Of a stretch of DNA of 64,000 bases, positions 24,395 through 33,423 are shown piece by piece. The notes beneath the pieces were generated by a model. It did no database searches. It was given only the letters and a program-made list of their open reading frames with translations, and was not told the origin of the DNA. The stretch comes from Bacillus sp. SJS (GTDB lineage: Bacteria; Bacillota; Bacilli; Bacillales; Bacillaceae). The DNA lies in NCBI RefSeq assembly GCF_000732485.2, contig NZ_JAQV02000031.1, positions 496,001 through 560,000 on the forward strand. Reading direction: 5' to 3'. The position numbers were made by a program, and so were the translations under genes. Position 1 is the first letter of the stretch; each line of letters starts with the position of its first letter.

Positions 24395-25435
24395 TTTAAC
24401 AGAAAATGTCCATTTCGTCTCTGCCTGGTATTTTTCGCCCTTTTTCAGAATAATGGACGGGAATGAATCTTGGTGGACGGCATCAGGGGGAAATTGCGTC
24501 TCAAGGCAAACGGCCATATGCTTCTCTGCAGTCTTTCCTTCCTGCAGCACAATATCATCACCCATTGAATTGCTTGTATACACAATGACAGCAGGCTGAT
24601 CTGTTTCCACTGTAAGAAGGCGTCCGCTGTTAGCTTCATAAAGGATCATCTCCTTCCCTTCATCAAGCAGGAACGGATGATCATAACCACCGCCGGCAAT
24701 TTTTATTTGTTCGTGATCGGAGAAGATTCCATCCTTCAGTTTCCTGCCTTGCCGGAAGTCAAAGACCGTTCCTTCTGTTTCAAGCTCTCTCCCTGTAGGC
24801 AATGATTCATCATCGAGCTCCAGGTAATGGACGCTTGGAAGGGTCAGCTCATGTTCAGCTATCGAATCTTTGACAGAACCGCTCAAATTAAAATAGGTAT
24901 GATTCGTCATATTCAGAACAGTATCCCGATCCGTTCTTCCTTCATAGGTCAAAATTAATTCGTTTTTCTCCGTTAACCTGTAAGTTACTTTCACCTCAAG
25001 ATTTCCTGGAAACCCTTCTTCTCCATCTGGACTAAAGTAAGTAAATACAACTGCTGCATCTTGCTCAGATTCAATTGCATGTGAAGACCAAACCCTGTGA
25101 CTGAATCCTTTTTCTCCGCCATGCAGGTGATTGCCTTCCTGGTTCGCAGTTACCTGATAGGTTTTTCTGTTTACAGGCAGATGCCCTTTTCCGATTCTTC
25201 CTCCTACACGCCCGACTACCGCCCCAAAATAAGGAACTCTATGTATATAATCCTCCAGCTCCCTGCAGCCGAGTACGATATTTTCAACCCTTCCATCCCT
25301 GTCAGGCGTTACAATTCTGGTTATCGCACAGCCGTATTCCATGCATTCAACCTCTACTCCATTGCTGTTTCTTATTCTGTAGCCATAAACATCCTGACCG
25401 TCCAATTGACCAAATATCTTTTTTTCTGCCTTCAT
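24392..25435 (-). CDS. aldose 1-epimerase (galactose mutarotase)
   Basis: A 347-residue beta-sandwich enzyme that interconverts alpha and beta anomers of aldoses. Active-site regions are visible: GNHLHGGEKGFSHRVW (His), NMTNHTYFNLSG (His), and the Glu in AVCLETQFPPDA. The start at 25435 has AAGGAG 8 bases upstream. It stands alone with its own promoter and terminator, away from other galactose genes. Confidence 0.9.
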   Translation of the reverse strand: MKAEKKIFGQLDGQDVYGYRIRNSNGVEVECMEYGCAITRIVTPDRDGRVENIVLGCRELEDYIHRVPYFGAVVGRVGGRIGKGHLPVNRKTYQVTANQEGNHLHGGEKGFSHRVWSSHAIESEQDAAVVFTYFSPDGEEGFPGNLEVKVTYRLTEKNELILTYEGRTDRDTVLNMTNHTYFNLSGSVKDSIAEHELTLPSVHYLELDDESLPTGRELETEGTVFDFRQGRKLKDGIFSDHEQIKIAGGGYDHPFLLDEGKEMILYEANSGRLLTVETDQPAVIVYTSNSMGDDIVLQEGKTAEKHMAVCLETQFPPDAVHQDSFPSIILKKGEKYQAETKWTFSVK

Positions 25436-25475
25436 AACGGACTCCTTCCAGCCTTTATCTGATTCTATTAAATTG

Positions 25476-25504
25476 AGCATAATCTTAATGCTATACGTTG
25501 TAAA
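25476..25504 (-). promoter_or_regulatory. sigma-A promoter of the mutarotase gene
   Basis: Leftward -35 TTTACA (25499-25504), 17-base spacer, -10 TATGCT (25476-25481). Confidence 0.6.
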
Positions 25505-25612
25505 GTTTCACGAGAGGAAGCTTTTGGCATATTTTTCGATCCAATCGGATTACAAGATGTTAAAAGGGGAAAAGAACAGGAGTGTGACAATATATAACTA
25601 GGAGTGTGAATA

Positions 25613-26746
25613 ATGAGAGCAGTTACTTATCAAGGCAGTGAGAAGATCGAAGTAAAACAGGTGGAGGATCCAAGGATTCAGGAGAACAGCGATATGATCG
25701 TTAAAATTACCTCTACCGCAATTTGCGGATCAGACCTTCACCTCTATCAAGGAAATATGCCTATAAATAAGGATTATGTAATTGGCCATGAACCGATGGG
25801 AATCGTTGAAGAGGTCGGTTCTGAGGTTACAAAGGTAAAAAAAGGCGACCGGGTAGTTATCCCATTTAATATTGGGTGCGGAACATGCTTCTACTGCAGC
25901 AATCAGATGGAAAGCCAATGCGACAACTCCAATCCTATGGGAGATCAGGGAGGACTTTTTGGATTCACTGAAATGTTCGGAGGTCACCCTGGGGGACAGG
26001 CTGAATACCTGCGCGTACCTTATGCTGACTTTACCTCTTTTGTAGTGCCAGAATCCTGTGAACGCGAAGATGAAGACCTTCTTTTCATGTCTGATGTACT
26101 TCCTACCGCATACTGGAGTGTAGAAAACGCAGGAGTTAAAGCCGGAGATACAGTGATTGTCCTTGGCTGCGGACCTGTTGGTCTAATGGCGCAAAAGTTT
26201 GCAGCAATGGCTGGAGCAGAGCGGGTTATTGCTGTCGATCAGCTCGATTATCGATTAAATAAAGCGAAAAAGATGAATTCAGTTGAAACATTTGATTTTA
26301 CCAGTACGGATGACCCCGGCTCTTATCTGCACGAATTTACAAAGGGCGGAGCAGATGTTGTAATCGATTGTGTAGGAATGGATGGAAGAATGACGGCTAT
26401 GGAAAAAATCGGCCAGAAGTTTAAGCTTCATGGCGGAAGTCTTGGTCCAATCCGAATCGCTTCTGAAGCCGTCCGTAAATTCGGAACCATTCAGCTGACA
26501 GGTGTTTATGGAGAATCCTATAACGACTTTCCGCTTGGAGATATTTTTTCCAGAAATATCACCGTCAAAACAGGACAGGCACCTGTCATCCACTTTATGC
26601 CAAAACTGTTTGACATGATTCAATCCAATCAAATCGTTCCTTCCGAGATTGTCTCGCACAAAATCTCGCTGGACGAAGCTTCCCATGCATATAACATTTT
26701 CAATGATCATGAAGATGAGTGTGTAAAAGTTGTTTTGAAACCATAA
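25613..26746 (+). CDS. zinc-dependent alcohol dehydrogenase (formaldehyde dehydrogenase-like)
   Basis: A 377-residue medium-chain dehydrogenase. Catalytic zinc ligands are Cys in ICGSDLH and the HEPMG motif; the structural zinc set is CGTCFYCSNQMESQC (Cys-x2-Cys-x2-Cys-x7-Cys). The NAD-binding motif is GCGPVGLMA. The long insertion after the structural zinc resembles glutathione-independent formaldehyde dehydrogenases and B. subtilis AdhB. The ribosome site lies in the second of two AGGAGTGTGA direct repeats (25579 and 25601). The substrate is uncertain. Confidence 0.88.
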   Translation: MRAVTYQGSEKIEVKQVEDPRIQENSDMIVKITSTAICGSDLHLYQGNMPINKDYVIGHEPMGIVEEVGSEVTKVKKGDRVVIPFNIGCGTCFYCSNQMESQCDNSNPMGDQGGLFGFTEMFGGHPGGQAEYLRVPYADFTSFVVPESCEREDEDLLFMSDVLPTAYWSVENAGVKAGDTVIVLGCGPVGLMAQKFAAMAGAERVIAVDQLDYRLNKAKKMNSVETFDFTSTDDPGSYLHEFTKGGADVVIDCVGMDGRMTAMEKIGQKFKLHGGSLGPIRIASEAVRKFGTIQLTGVYGESYNDFPLGDIFSRNITVKTGQAPVIHFMPKLFDMIQSNQIVPSEIVSHKISLDEASHAYNIFNDHEDECVKVVLKP

Positions 26747-26782
26747 AAACAGGGCGATCCTCATTTGGATCGCCCTATTTTT
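26745..26782. terminator. bidirectional terminator
   Basis: CAGGGCGATCC / GGATCGCCCT(A) stem with an ATTTTT tail on each side. The leftward VanZ stop codon falls in the loop. Confidence 0.85.
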
Positions 26783-27240
26783 ATTAAGAGGCTGAAAAGC
26801 AGATAGCCAAAAACTCCGCCTGCTGTATTAAGAAGCAGGTCATCCACATCAAAGACACCGAGAGCTAATGAAAGCTGAATGATTTCCAAAGCGAGACTGA
26901 AAAGAAAAGAAAGCAAAAGCATAAGCCAGCTATTTCTTAATTTTTTAACCATTACCGGTATGAGCAAGCCAAATGGAATAAATCCGGCCAAATTTCCTAA
27001 AAGATTTGGAATGCTTAATCCCGGCCTGCTATGAGCTACCATCATATAACGCTTTACGGTAGCAAAAGGCGTCATATTGCTGTATGCAAAATTTTGTTTT
27101 ATCAAATCTCCGCTCAAAGCTGCAACATGTTCCGGAGACTCATGCAGTGGAATTTGTTTGAATAATACCAGTTTTAGCAGAAATGCGAGATAGATAATCA
27201 ATGTCCCTGCTGCAACTGTTTTTAGCTGTTTCTTTACCAT
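26761..27240 (-). CDS. VanZ family membrane protein
   Basis: About 159 residues with four hydrophobic helices and the VanZ pattern NLLGNLAGFIPFGLLIP and FSLALEIIQL...FDVDDLLLNTAGGVFGY. VanZ relatives can confer low-level teicoplanin resistance, but most chromosomal copies have no known role. Several in-frame starts exist (27258, 27246, 27240). I chose the ATG at 27240, which has GATGGA 6 bases upstream and begins shortly before the first helix. The stop is in the terminator loop. Confidence 0.78.
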   Translation of the reverse strand: MVKKQLKTVAAGTLIIYLAFLLKLVLFKQIPLHESPEHVAALSGDLIKQNFAYSNMTPFATVKRYMMVAHSRPGLSIPNLLGNLAGFIPFGLLIPVMVKKLRNSWLMLLLSFLFSLALEIIQLSLALGVFDVDDLLLNTAGGVFGYLLFSLLIKIGRSK

Positions 27241-27433
27241 TATCATTCCATCTTTCATTGACAAAACTTTTTTTCATATCATCAATACTTCCCTTAATCT
27301 TTCTTCTCATAACCTTAATTCCTTTTCCAGACTAACTGTATCAAATTCTTATGTGAAATGATAGGCAAAAAAGAGTGCTAAAACTCACGATAGAGGATAA
27401 ATAATTGCCTTCCACAACATTCCATTGAAACCT

Positions 27434-27459
27434 ACCCCCATAAATCGACATAATGAATA
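27434..27459 (+). promoter_or_regulatory. candidate sigma-I-like promoter of mreBH
   Basis: ACCCCC (27434-27439) and TGAATA (27454-27459) are 14 bases apart. B. subtilis mreBH is transcribed by sigma-I, whose -35 is C-rich (ACCCCC) and whose -10 contains CGAA. The -10 here is one base off. No convincing sigma-A promoter was seen in 27265-27504. Confidence 0.4.
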
Positions 27460-27504
27460 GAAGCCATATATAAGACTAGAATTCTATAAAGAATGGGTGA
27501 AAAC

Positions 27505-28512
27505 ATGTTTTCTAACACTGAAATCGGGATTGATCTTGGAACCGCCAATATATTGGTTTATACAAAAAACAAAGGAATCGTTCTAAACGAGCCTTCTGTA
27601 GTGGCAATTGATACAGAAACTAAAACAGTGCTCGCTGTCGGTGCTGAAGCGAAAAGCATGATTGGAAAAACACCAGGTAAAATCGTGGCAATCCGTCCGC
27701 TGAAAGATGGCGTAATAGCGGACTACGATGTAACCACTGAAATGCTGAAACAAATTATGAAAAAAGCCGGCAAGCAGCTTGGATTTTCCATTAGAAAACC
27801 AAGTGTTGTCGTTTGTACACCTTCAGGATCTACATCGGTTGAACGCCGTGCCATCCATGATGCAGTTAAAAACTGCGGTGCAAAGCATGTGCACTTGATT
27901 GAGGAACCTGTAGCTGCAGCCATTGGGGCAGACCTGCCTGTAGCAGAACCGGTAGCAAACGTTGTAGTGGACATTGGCGGAGGAACGACGGAAGTCGCCA
28001 TTATTTCCTTTGGAGGAGTAGTTTCCTGCCACTCCATCCGAATTGGCGGAGATCAGCTTGACGAGGATATTGTTACATATGTCCGAAAAAAATATAATCT
28101 TCTTGTAGGAGAACGGACTGCTGAACAAATTAAAATAGAAATTGGATATGCATTGGTCGATCACGAAGAATTGACAATGGATGTACGCGGACGTGATTTA
28201 GTAACCGGACTCCCTAAAACCATCCAGCTTCGTTCTAATGAAATTCAGCAGGCGATGAAAGAATCGCTTTCTCATATTCTTGAAGCAATCCGTGCAACAT
28301 TAGAAGATTGCCCGCCGGAGCTCAGCGGGGATATTGTGGACCGCGGAGTCATTCTTACTGGAGGAGGAGCGCTTCTGAACGGCATGCAGGATTGGCTGAG
28401 TAAAGAAATTGTGGTGCCTGTCCATCTGGCACCTAACCCGCTTGAATCAGTCGCAATCGGAACCGGACGCTCTCTCGGTGTCATTCATAAACTTCAAAAA
28501 GCAGCAAAATAA
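27505..28512 (+). CDS. mreBH: MreB-like actin homologue MreBH
   Basis: A 335-residue bacterial actin that guides cell wall synthesis and lytic enzyme placement on the inner membrane face. Phosphate-binding signatures are [25 protein letters not shown] and ILTGGGALL. Length equals B. subtilis MreBH and the start [18 protein letters not shown] fits it better than MreB or Mbl. The gene is also monocistronic, as mreBH is, with no mreCD. The ATG at 27505 has GGGTGA just upstream; the ATG at 27493 has no site. Confidence 0.9.
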   Translation: MFSNTEIGIDLGTANILVYTKNKGIVLNEPSVVAIDTETKTVLAVGAEAKSMIGKTPGKIVAIRPLKDGVIADYDVTTEMLKQIMKKAGKQLGFSIRKPSVVVCTPSGSTSVERRAIHDAVKNCGAKHVHLIEEPVAAAIGADLPVAEPVANVVVDIGGGTTEVAIISFGGVVSCHSIRIGGDQLDEDIVTYVRKKYNLLVGERTAEQIKIEIGYALVDHEELTMDVRGRDLVTGLPKTIQLRSNEIQQAMKESLSHILEAIRATLEDCPPELSGDIVDRGVILTGGGALLNGMQDWLSKEIVVPVHLAPNPLESVAIGTGRSLGVIHKLQKAAK

Positions 28513-28525
28513 ACGATTACTTCCG

Positions 28526-28558
28526 AAAAAGCCTGGAGGCAAACTTCCAGGCTTTTTT
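28526..28558 (+). terminator. terminator of mreBH
   Basis: AAAAGCCTGGA / TTCCAGGCTTTTTT stem with a short loop and T tail. The following 28559-28825 contains no convincing gene. Confidence 0.85.
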
Positions 28559-28825
28559 AATGGTCAAATTGCGGCACTCTATTCAAAGAACCTCTGCTTG
28601 AGTGCAAAGGGTCTGAAAATGCAGGAGGAGCAGGATTCCAATAAGACTCCCCCGATTTCCGTAACAGGGAAAGAAAAAGCATATGCACCACTGAAGAGAG
28701 TGCATCCTGAAGCAAAAACAAGTGCACCGAAGGTTTTTATTCAGTAAATCATGTTAGATAGAGAAAATTTAGAGCTTTTGAAAAAGGGAATAATTCTTAT
28801 AGAAAATTGACCGGGAGGAACCTTT

Positions 28826-29578
28826 TTGACGAATAAGATGCTGAGTGATGAATTATTTAAAAAGACACTGGATTCTACTCATGTTGGAATTACCATAACT
28901 GATCCGTCCCTGCCGGATAATCCGCTCATTTATGTAAATAAAGGATTTGCAGAGATGACAGGCTATTCCTATGAAGAGGTTCTGGGAAAAAACTGCCGTT
29001 TTCTTCAAGGCAGGAATACAAGTTATGAGACGGTTGGGAGGATTAAAATGGCGCTGAAAGAAAATAAGCCAATCCTCACTGACATTATGAATTACAGGAA
29101 AGACGGCTCCTCCTTTTGGAACGAATTACATATCGAACCTGCCTTTGTGGAAAGTGAACATAAAACTTATTTTATCGGTATTCAAAAGAATGTAACAAAA
29201 CAAAAAGAATACCTTGAAAGAATTACTGAGCTTTCCACTCCAATTGTTCCCATCAGTGACAATCTTTCCGTTCTTCCGTTAATAGGAGAGCTTAGCAACA
29301 AAAGATCCGAAGAACTCATGAATTCCGTTTCTGCCTATGCTTCCACTATTAAAAATCATGCCATCATAGTGGACCTGTCAGGACTGATTAAGGTAGAAAA
29401 AGATGAGGTTGCAAGTTTGCTGAAGCTTTTTAATGTATTGAATATGATGGGGACAGAATTGATATTAACAGGTGTCACTCCTATGCTCATACTGCAAACG
29501 AGCACTGAATTGATTGAGGAGCTTTCCATTATTCGGACGTATATGAACGTGAAACAGGCCATTGATGCGTTTAATTAA
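28826..29578 (+). CDS. ytvA: LOV-STAS blue-light photoreceptor, YtvA-like
   Basis: A 250-residue blue-light sensor. The LOV domain (about 10-115) holds the photoactive Cys57 in GKNCRFLQG and the FMN-contact motif YRKDGSSFWNEL. Next come a linker helix (NVTKQKEYLERI), the conserved STPIVPISDNLSVLPLIGEL, and a STAS domain (DHAIIVDLSGLIKVE). This is closer to B. subtilis YtvA than the copy at 2656-3483. The start is a TTG with GGGAGG 7 bases upstream. In B. subtilis YtvA feeds light into the stressosome and sigma-B. Confidence 0.9.
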   Translation: MTNKMLSDELFKKTLDSTHVGITITDPSLPDNPLIYVNKGFAEMTGYSYEEVLGKNCRFLQGRNTSYETVGRIKMALKENKPILTDIMNYRKDGSSFWNELHIEPAFVESEHKTYFIGIQKNVTKQKEYLERITELSTPIVPISDNLSVLPLIGELSNKRSEELMNSVSAYASTIKNHAIIVDLSGLIKVEKDEVASLLKLFNVLNMMGTELILTGVTPMLILQTSTELIEELSIIRTYMNVKQAIDAFN

Positions 29579-29614
29579 AACAGCCCCTTGCTGAAATCTG
29601 CAGGGGCTGTTTTC
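29577..29614. terminator. bidirectional terminator
   Basis: AAAACAGCCCCT / AGGGGCTGTTTT stem with a 13-base loop, between ytvA and the converging lyase gene. Confidence 0.85.
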
Positions 29615-32600
29615 TTATTGGTCAATAACCGTCAATCCGTTCATTTCAATGCCGGAGGTTTCTTTTCCATTGACAGTAATGGATTTATAGCCAGTTCCTT
29701 TGATCATAAGAGTCGCGCTTCGCATAATGGTTTTAGCCGGCAGAATGATGGTCAGCTTCTCACCACCTGCCAGGACTTTCACAGGAAGGTCCCGGCAGCT
29801 TTTCACCTTGCTTTTATCAAATGCGATCCTCCCTGCGAAAAGTCCGCCTGCTTCCGTTTCCGGATTGGCAATTATACAGGCTGCTTCATTCCCATCCTCT
29901 ATTTGGATAACGTATTCGTCAAACCAGCTTGCGCTGAATTCCATCTCTCCTGCACCAAAAATGTTAACAAAGCGCGCTTTCTCCCCTTTTTGCCGCTGAA
30001 AAAGAACGGAATAGGTTTTTTCGGGTTCTGAAGAAGGTCCGGGGCCCATAGCCTCAGCAACTTCCTTCAGTCCTGTTCCCAGTGAAATCATACGGAGCGT
30101 TTTATTATGAAGCTTCCATTGAGAATGAAACGAATCCTTTACAAAAGCGCTTTTTGGATCCTTAAGAAATTGATATCCATTCTGGGTTCCGAGTGGAGAA
30201 TGGCGTTCAGAAAAATTCAGATTGGTTGAGAAGTCACCAAGACCATGGAACACCCAATCATATTGTCTGATTTCTCCAAGGCTTGACGCTTCCATCCAGT
30301 CCAAGGCAAAACGATCCCACATCAAGACTGTCCGTTTTGCTTCAACACCCGGGAAGGCATCTCCCCCCTCCGCCTTCATGACCTGCAAATTCTTGCCCAA
30401 AGCAAAATGTTCTAGTTTCCCCTCTGCCGCTTTTTGGGAAGTTCCATCTACAGTCAGCGTATTATGGCTGACTGTTTGCTTATACCATCCAGTGTACAGG
30501 ACGTGCCCATAGCTTGGGGTTCCAAAATCGGGCGCAAATGCTTCTCCTTCAGCAAACAAATCCATATGCAGTTTATCAGGGTGTCCGTGGGAGCCCCCGT
30601 ATGGGCCATAGTCCATGAGGGCATACATGCTGCCGGTTCGAAGTAAACTTTGGCCCGCTCCTTCGAAATTCCGGCTCTTCCATTCATAGGAACCGGTATC
30701 CGGAATCGTCGGGATTCCTTTAAATAGAGCGTATTCGCCTTCACGCGGAATTTTCTTGTATTTTGTATCCAGCAGCCAGGCAAAGCCAGGAGTCTTATAT
30801 GCCGAATAGGCCGGTTCATAATCAAAATTCCCTTTTTTACTCACTGGGTCCATCAATGAGCTTCCGTATATTCCTCCATCATTATTGAAAGGGAGCCCAA
30901 AATTCGGGTAGGCATAATCCAGTGGAACCTCATACATTTTTTTTAGTTCAGGACTGCTGTACAAATCATAGCCCCAGCTTTTAGCCCCATCTGCCAGATT
31001 CTGCAGAGCCCTAAGCGCATATAAATGATAGGCCATGGACCCCTCCCACCAAAATCCGTCTGAAAGGACACTCTCCTTCATCAAGTAATAAAATCCATGC
31101 TCCCCGTTGATGGCAAATTCCATGTATTCCCGGTCTCCAAGAACAAAACCAATCATGCCCACAGCAGCATTATGCCATGCCTGCCAGTTGGACCGTCCCA
31201 TATCATACTCACTGATGGCAACAGCTGATGGCCGGAGCATATTCAGCTCGATGTTCGCTTTATCCTGCTCTGACAACAATCCGCTGTCATAAAGCAGATC
31301 ATACGTGTAAGCAAGATCAACCATGCTTACCGATTCATCAAGCGTTTGCCAATAAAGTCTTCCTCCCCTCGCCTGCTTAGAGTAATTTGGATAATAATTT
31401 GCGTATTTGATTATCAGATCTGCAGCTTTTCTGCCATAACGCACATCGCCGCTCAGTTTGTAGGAGGATGCAAGCGTGCGGGCAGCTTTGATGATTTCAT
31501 TGTGGCGGTAATAACGCCAGCCTGCATCATAAGAATCCCCTGTATAAAATTTATCCTCTGATGGGCAGTAGTGTTTATTGGGGCTCGCCGGGTCATATTG
31601 AAGGGGTGAGCTGTCATCACATAGGAACCACATTCCATGGCCGCCTGCCTGGTCCGGAACATCCAGGTTTGAAATGAGCTGCTGGTCAGCTTCCTTTCTC
31701 AATTTCTTAAAATAATCTGCTGCCCACGGTTCTTCCGCGATCCTTTTCTTCGCTTCTGACAGCTCATTAGCGTTTATAAAAGATTTCGGCCTTGTATGGC
31801 TGACTTCCTTCCACTGATAGGGCTTGGATTTAAGCTTCACTTGAAAACTTGCCCCAAGCTTTAAGCGGGACAAAATAGATATCGTCATTGTCTGTTCCTC
31901 TCCTGCCTGCGTTTCCTTTGGCCATTTCCATTGAACGGTCAGAATTTTGGATTTTCCCGGCTGCAGGTCTCCTGATTTCTCACTTAGAGTAACAGCATCT
32001 GAAAACTCTTCCGGAATACTGACGTCAAAATGGTCCGCCTGATTGGCTTTATTCAAGATCGTCACAAAGTATGTTTGCTCGGTTCCAGGCATTCCTTCCT
32101 TGGAAATGGATTTAGGAGAAACCTGAAACGATTCTCGCACAAGCTTCATATCATCCAAATACACAACTGTCTCCGGATCTGGTGGCTGATTGCTGTACCA
32201 GAAGGAGTGGAATGTCAGCTTTTTCACAGTATGAAGCCCCAGCGGCTGCCTGGATGGAGTAAAATCTTTTAAATCAATGGACACCTGCTTCCATCCTGTC
32301 CAGTCTATTTTCAGACCTGCAAGGAAATAATCAAATCCTTCTGTTGCCGGATCATCAGAGTCCAGTATAGGATAAATCATCGTACCGGTTGCCTTTTCAG
32401 AGTACATCCAAAAATCAAGCTTGTCATACCGTGACCAGTCCCTTGGGATTGCAGTAGACTGAACCGCTTTTTTAGAGGGCATTTGATCCCATTTTCCGCT
32501 GAAAAGTCCTTCTTTCACATATTTGGTGTTCTCTGTAATCGATGTCCATTTCTTCGAATCCTCGAATCCGTCTATAGGCAGAATATCAGATTCTTTCGTA

Positions 32601-33175
32601 TCGTCCAGTGTCATTTGATCCAGGATTAAACGGGTATCTGGATTAGGGGTTTCCCCGTACCATGAGGCATGAAGTCTTAGCTGATCAATTTTGCTGAAAC
32701 CGGCAGGCGTATATCCTGCCCGGAAGGAATAGTAGGGCAGCCTGACTTTTTGCCAGCCCTGCCATGTAATTTGTATAGAGGTGATATAGTAATCAAGCTG
32801 AGCGGTAGCAGAATTATCTGAGTAGAGGACTACGTAGATTCGGTCGTTTGTTGATTTTTCGGAGTGGATCCAAAGATTCAATGAATCATAGGAGGTCCAG
32901 TCATTGGGGATGGAATTGGTTTCAATGGCTTTTGTCAGTTTTCCGGTGTTTTTATCTGTAATCATCCATTTCCCTGCAGAGCTGCCTTCATGTATGGTTT
33001 CAGTTTCCCTTATCAGCCCCTTCCAGTCGGCTAGATCTTCAAAGTCCTGAATGACAAGCTGCTCTTCTTCTCTATTTTCTCCAGCAGGCGGATCATCAGC
33101 TTTTGCAATATCTGGACAGATTGGCATTAATAGCATCAAAGACAGTAAGATTAGTATCCCTCTCTTGATTACCAT
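29615..33175 (-). CDS. secreted heparinase II/III-type polysaccharide lyase
   Basis: A 1186-residue exported enzyme that should cleave uronic-acid polysaccharides by beta-elimination. Signal peptide 1-26 (ILILLSLMLLMPICPDIAKA). Two tandem ~155-residue carbohydrate-binding-like domains follow (about 40-195 and 203-355, both with WxGWxxVxL and IDQLRLHASWY-like stretches), then a NEW3-like beta domain (358-445), an alpha/alpha toroid (about 460-800, with NWQAWHNAAVGMIG) and the heparinase II/III C-terminal sandwich (GGSHGHPDKLHMDLF, WYKQTVSHNTLTVDG with the key His/Tyr region). Its transcript is separate from GH88-kduI-kduD. Exact substrate unknown. Confidence 0.87.
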   Translation of the reverse strand: MVIKRGILILLSLMLLMPICPDIAKADDPPAGENREEEQLVIQDFEDLADWKGLIRETETIHEGSSAGKWMITDKNTGKLTKAIETNSIPNDWTSYDSLNLWIHSEKSTNDRIYVVLYSDNSATAQLDYYITSIQITWQGWQKVRLPYYSFRAGYTPAGFSKIDQLRLHASWYGETPNPDTRLILDQMTLDDTKESDILPIDGFEDSKKWTSITENTKYVKEGLFSGKWDQMPSKKAVQSTAIPRDWSRYDKLDFWMYSEKATGTMIYPILDSDDPATEGFDYFLAGLKIDWTGWKQVSIDLKDFTPSRQPLGLHTVKKLTFHSFWYSNQPPDPETVVYLDDMKLVRESFQVSPKSISKEGMPGTEQTYFVTILNKANQADHFDVSIPEEFSDAVTLSEKSGDLQPGKSKILTVQWKWPKETQAGEEQTMTISILSRLKLGASFQVKLKSKPYQWKEVSHTRPKSFINANELSEAKKRIAEEPWAADYFKKLRKEADQQLISNLDVPDQAGGHGMWFLCDDSSPLQYDPASPNKHYCPSEDKFYTGDSYDAGWRYYRHNEIIKAARTLASSYKLSGDVRYGRKAADLIIKYANYYPNYSKQARGGRLYWQTLDESVSMVDLAYTYDLLYDSGLLSEQDKANIELNMLRPSAVAISEYDMGRSNWQAWHNAAVGMIGFVLGDREYMEFAINGEHGFYYLMKESVLSDGFWWEGSMAYHLYALRALQNLADGAKSWGYDLYSSPELKKMYEVPLDYAYPNFGLPFNNDGGIYGSSLMDPVSKKGNFDYEPAYSAYKTPGFAWLLDTKYKKIPREGEYALFKGIPTIPDTGSYEWKSRNFEGAGQSLLRTGSMYALMDYGPYGGSHGHPDKLHMDLFAEGEAFAPDFGTPSYGHVLYTGWYKQTVSHNTLTVDGTSQKAAEGKLEHFALGKNLQVMKAEGGDAFPGVEAKRTVLMWDRFALDWMEASSLGEIRQYDWVFHGLGDFSTNLNFSERHSPLGTQNGYQFLKDPKSAFVKDSFHSQWKLHNKTLRMISLGTGLKEVAEAMGPGPSSEPEKTYSVLFQRQKGEKARFVNIFGAGEMEFSASWFDEYVIQIEDGNEAACIIANPETEAGGLFAGRIAFDKSKVKSCRDLPVKVLAGGEKLTIILPAKTIMRSATLMIKGTGYKSITVNGKETSGIEMNGLTVIDQ

Positions 33176-33266
33176 CCATTTCCCCCGGTTAAAGCCCGCT
33201 CACATGCTCTTATCCTGGCAGAAAGCAAGTGAATCCATCTCCATGAAAATGAGCCGAACCGAATTT

Positions 33267-33280
33267 TAAAAGCGCTTGCC
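33267..33280. promoter_or_regulatory. candidate cre (CcpA) site upstream of the lyase gene
   Basis: TAAAAGCGCTTGCC matches the central AAGCGCTT of catabolite-responsive elements, with three mismatches at the outer positions. It lies about 90 bases before the lyase start, suggesting glucose repression. Confidence 0.4.
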
Positions 33281-33292
33281 TTTCTCTTTTTA

Positions 33293-33350
33293 ATGCTCTG
33301 TTAAACTTAGCTGTTGATTGCAGCCAGCAGGCGTTCGCTCCAATCTACAG
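33293..33350. repeat. relic of a Bacillaceae intergenic repeat
   Basis: GCTCTGTTAAACTT then GTTGATTGCAGC...GTTCGCTCCAATC. It shares CTGTTAAACTT and GTTGATTGCAGC with the relic near 11037. It lies between the GH88 terminator and the lyase promoter region. Confidence 0.4.
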
Positions 33351-33394
33351 ATGTTAATAAATCAACATAATTAATGCTTTAACACAGCCAATCT

Positions 33395-33422
33395 TAAAAG
33401 AAGCAGCTGTTAGACAGCTGCT
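33395..33422 (-). terminator. terminator of the kduD-kduI-GH88 operon
   Basis: Leftward AGCAGCTG / CAGCTGCT stem with a 5-base loop, followed by TCTTTT. It separates this operon from the downstream lyase gene. Confidence 0.75.
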
Positions 33423-33423
33423 C

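Noticed and set aside
28618-28746. A 42-codon frame (MQEEQDSNKTPP...) between mreBH and ytvA
   Set aside because: Only a weak AAAGGG site and no promoter. It is an extension of a shadow frame from inside mreBH. Coding is possible but unsupported.
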